DNA from: Carex sylvatica
Lineage: Eukaryota; Streptophyta; Magnoliopsida; Poales; Cyperaceae
NCBI GenBank assembly: GCA_964058845.1
Contig: CAXKVR010000794.1
Coordinates: forward strand, 1-19,953
Reading direction: 5' to 3'
DNA length: 19,953 nt
Positions 18,352 to 19,953 of this stretch are shown piece after piece. Each line of letters starts with the position of its first letter. Position 1 is the first letter of the stretch. Made by a program: the position numbers and the translations under genes. The notes below the pieces were generated by a model. That model ran no database searches. It saw only the letters and a program-made list of their open reading frames with translations, and was not told the origin of the DNA.

Positions 18352-18837
18352 CTACCAATGGTGCTGAATTTTTATGAGTAGAAGGGGTATTTGGTTGGTT
18401 ATGACAAAAAAATTATTTTTTTTTTCATGGAAAAAAGAAAGTTCCCCCTCTTTGACATTATTGTGTACATCCGCCGTTGTTAAGATAATTTGACTGAAAA
18501 AATTGTTCAATTGAACACCTTTCTCATTTTCAAGTATAACAAAATCGACGGGGATCTTAATTTTCTCATTTTTGAAGACCACATCTTTCAAAATACCAAG
18601 TGGAGATTGTATTGAATCATCTTCTAGAATTAATTTCGTATTGGTCGACTTAAAATTACCGGACTCAAGTTGGTCAAACATTTCATGGGGCAATGGACTT
18701 TCATTTGCTTCGAAATTACACGTTGATTTTTCAATTTTTGTGTTACCTTTTGAGTAGGGTGATGAGAAGTTTTCGGGATCTTCTAATGTGAATAAAAGAG
18801 GTAAATTATATGAAAAAAAAATTGCTATCTTTTTTAT
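18352..18837 (-). pseudogene. Retropepsin-like (aspartic protease) relic of the gypsy element
   Basis: The open frame on the minus strand between stops covers about 161 codons. LPHEMFDQLESGNFKS, then LILEDDSIQSPLGILKDVV and IPVDFVILENEKG follow the pattern of the retropepsin domain of plant Athila/Tat-type gypsy elements. The catalytic Asp-X-Gly-Ala-Ser type segment should precede it. At 18720-18703 the frame reads CNFEAN, so the catalytic aspartate appears to be Asn and the glycine Glu. The region after the flap, normally ILGRPFL-like, is also degraded (NNFFSQIILTTA). The protease would be inactive. Confidence 0.65.
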
Positions 18838-18978
18838 TTAATACCGTATTTTCACTCTCACTTTGTTGGTTGAAAATTCTGAAAAAAATATAGTCAAATT
18901 TGGCATTTGGAGCATTTTTTCAATTTTTGGTTGGCTTATTTGATTTGCAAAATTATCAATTTGATCATTTAGATTTAG

Positions 18979-19188
18979 TTAAACCGAATCTTGTAAAAAG
19001 AAAATAGATCTACGAGGAAAGTTATACCTTTCCCTTTTTTGAGGTGGGATATATATTTCCTTCTTTGTAGATTCACATTCCTTTGTGAGAGATTTACCTT
19101 CCTCATTTTGAGGTTCATCGGATTCTTGCCCTTTTGGAGATTCACCTTCATTTTCCGAAGATTCAATTTCAATTTGCTCGACCTGCCA
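18979..19188 (-). pseudogene. Glutamate-rich gag-protease linker relic
   Basis: The frame reads VEQIEIESSENEGESPKGQE, then glutamate- and lysine-rich residues and IYIPPQKRER before a stop at 18979-18981. Acidic/basic low-complexity linkers ending in a proline-rich PPQ-type motif lie between gag and protease in plant gypsy elements. Its place directly upstream of the protease relic supports that reading. A stop separates it from the protease frame. Confidence 0.45.
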
Positions 19189-19189
19189 T

Positions 19190-19953
19190 GTCACACCCCG
19201 CGGCCCCCACGAGGCGTGACGGGTGCCTCCTGCCGTAGACATACGGTTGCCCGTATGCCTACAAGGCAATTACGATATAATAGAAAGTAAAACACAACCA
19301 AACAAAACAAACAAATAACTAAGAAAAACAGTTCATAAATCCCAACTGGTCAGGTAATATCATACAAAACCCGTATCTCGATGGATACGCATCACAGGAT
19401 GACATAGAGAATATATATACACAATCAAAACATAAATATATACATGTCTCTAATGTCAAAATACCAGACAACTAAGCAACGGTGAAACCAGGCCTACCGA
19501 CCTCGTGTCTCTCTCGGATCCGCCGAACCGGTACCTGAAAAATTAACCCAAAAGAGGGGGTGAGAATTGAATTCTCAGTGCGATAAATTGCCACAAATCG
19601 TCCCTGGACTTGCAATCAAAGATTATATTCAAAAATTAAACACAAATAAAGCTCAAATCAGTTTATAATCATATATAAACATAAATGCACAAACCCGACA
19701 ACATTTATCCAAATGAAATCACAATTCAGGAATTGCCAAGATGAAATTCAAGCACACAATATTTGGTTTAACTCGATTTCAGAATATCTGGTAGTAACTA
19801 CAGATGTTCCACCAAACTGGACCCCAATTCGTTCCCACTCATCTGTAGGGTTACAGACACCTACAGACGGCTGTACCAGGTAAAACCTTTTCTCATGACA
19901 CTCATCTGTAGTTACAGGCTTAACTGTTTAATTAAAAGTCTGGTTCCAATTCA
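19190..19953 (+). repeat. Unclassified repeat with TGTCACACCCC end, cut by the window edge
   Basis: At about 19193 the retrotransposon frame stops making sense and a GC-rich TGTCACACCCCGCGGCCC segment begins, followed by a small hairpin (CATACGGTTGCCCGTATG, 19239-19256). Further in are TACCTGAAAAATTAACCC and GAGGGGGTGAG (19532-19565), a phrase I associate with a widespread plant repeat. The right end has CATCTGTAGGGTTACAG and CTACAGACG direct and inverted copies (19840-19918). The superfamily is not determined. It appears to be a later insertion into the gypsy element. Confidence 0.4.

Overview
The window is nuclear DNA of a flowering plant, most likely a eudicot. It is strongly AT-rich. Coding sequence is broken by short GT-AG introns with T-rich acceptors, there is no operon-like packing, and the intergenic space is filled with small inverted-repeat transposons and a decayed LTR retrotransposon. 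The species cannot be named from the sequence.

The one clear, intact gene is on the minus strand at 8689-13026. It has seven exons that all join in phase 0 and give 414 residues. It encodes a secreted neprosin-family (DUF239) protein: signal peptide, N-terminal activation (DUF4409) domain, basic linker and C-terminal glutamic-peptidase domain. Its promoter side (13027-13330) has a TATA-like tract, a purine-rich GAA leader and a five-codon upstream ORF. Three of its introns hold repeats.

On the plus strand at the left edge, exon-like pieces (1575-1652 and 2998-3045, possibly 1-23 and 218 onward) look like the 3' end of a second gene. I cannot identify it. A recent 189/190-bp tandem duplication starts inside one of these exons and leaves a frameshifted second copy.

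The left half (about 540-6560) is a small museum of non-autonomous DNA transposons. They are decayed hAT-like termini (566-860), a GGTGGC-ended element (931-1157), a foldback repeat with a relative inside the neprosin gene (1228-1392 and 9814-9960), a 120-bp hairpin (2056-2179), a 415-bp long-TIR element with TTAATTAA flanks (3592-4006), a 0.7-kb hAT-type element full of GGATACGGAT motifs (4628-5319), and a 419-bp Mutator-type element with a perfect 9-bp target duplication (6127-6545). The stretch 6560-8360 is plain intergenic DNA.

Right of the gene, 13420-15050 is intergenic with one more inverted-repeat element (14401-14605). From about 15053 to 19190 lies one Ty3/gypsy-type retrotransposon on the minus strand: a probable LTR, polypurine tract, non-coding 3' region, a C-terminal peptide relic, a protease-like frame and a glutamate-rich linker. 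Reverse transcriptase, RNase H and integrase are absent. At about 19190 it is interrupted by a different repeat that runs off the window.

I saw no RNA genes, CRISPR arrays or bacterial features. I do not see a convincing new multi-gene system. The most informative observations are the transposon structures and their decay signatures.
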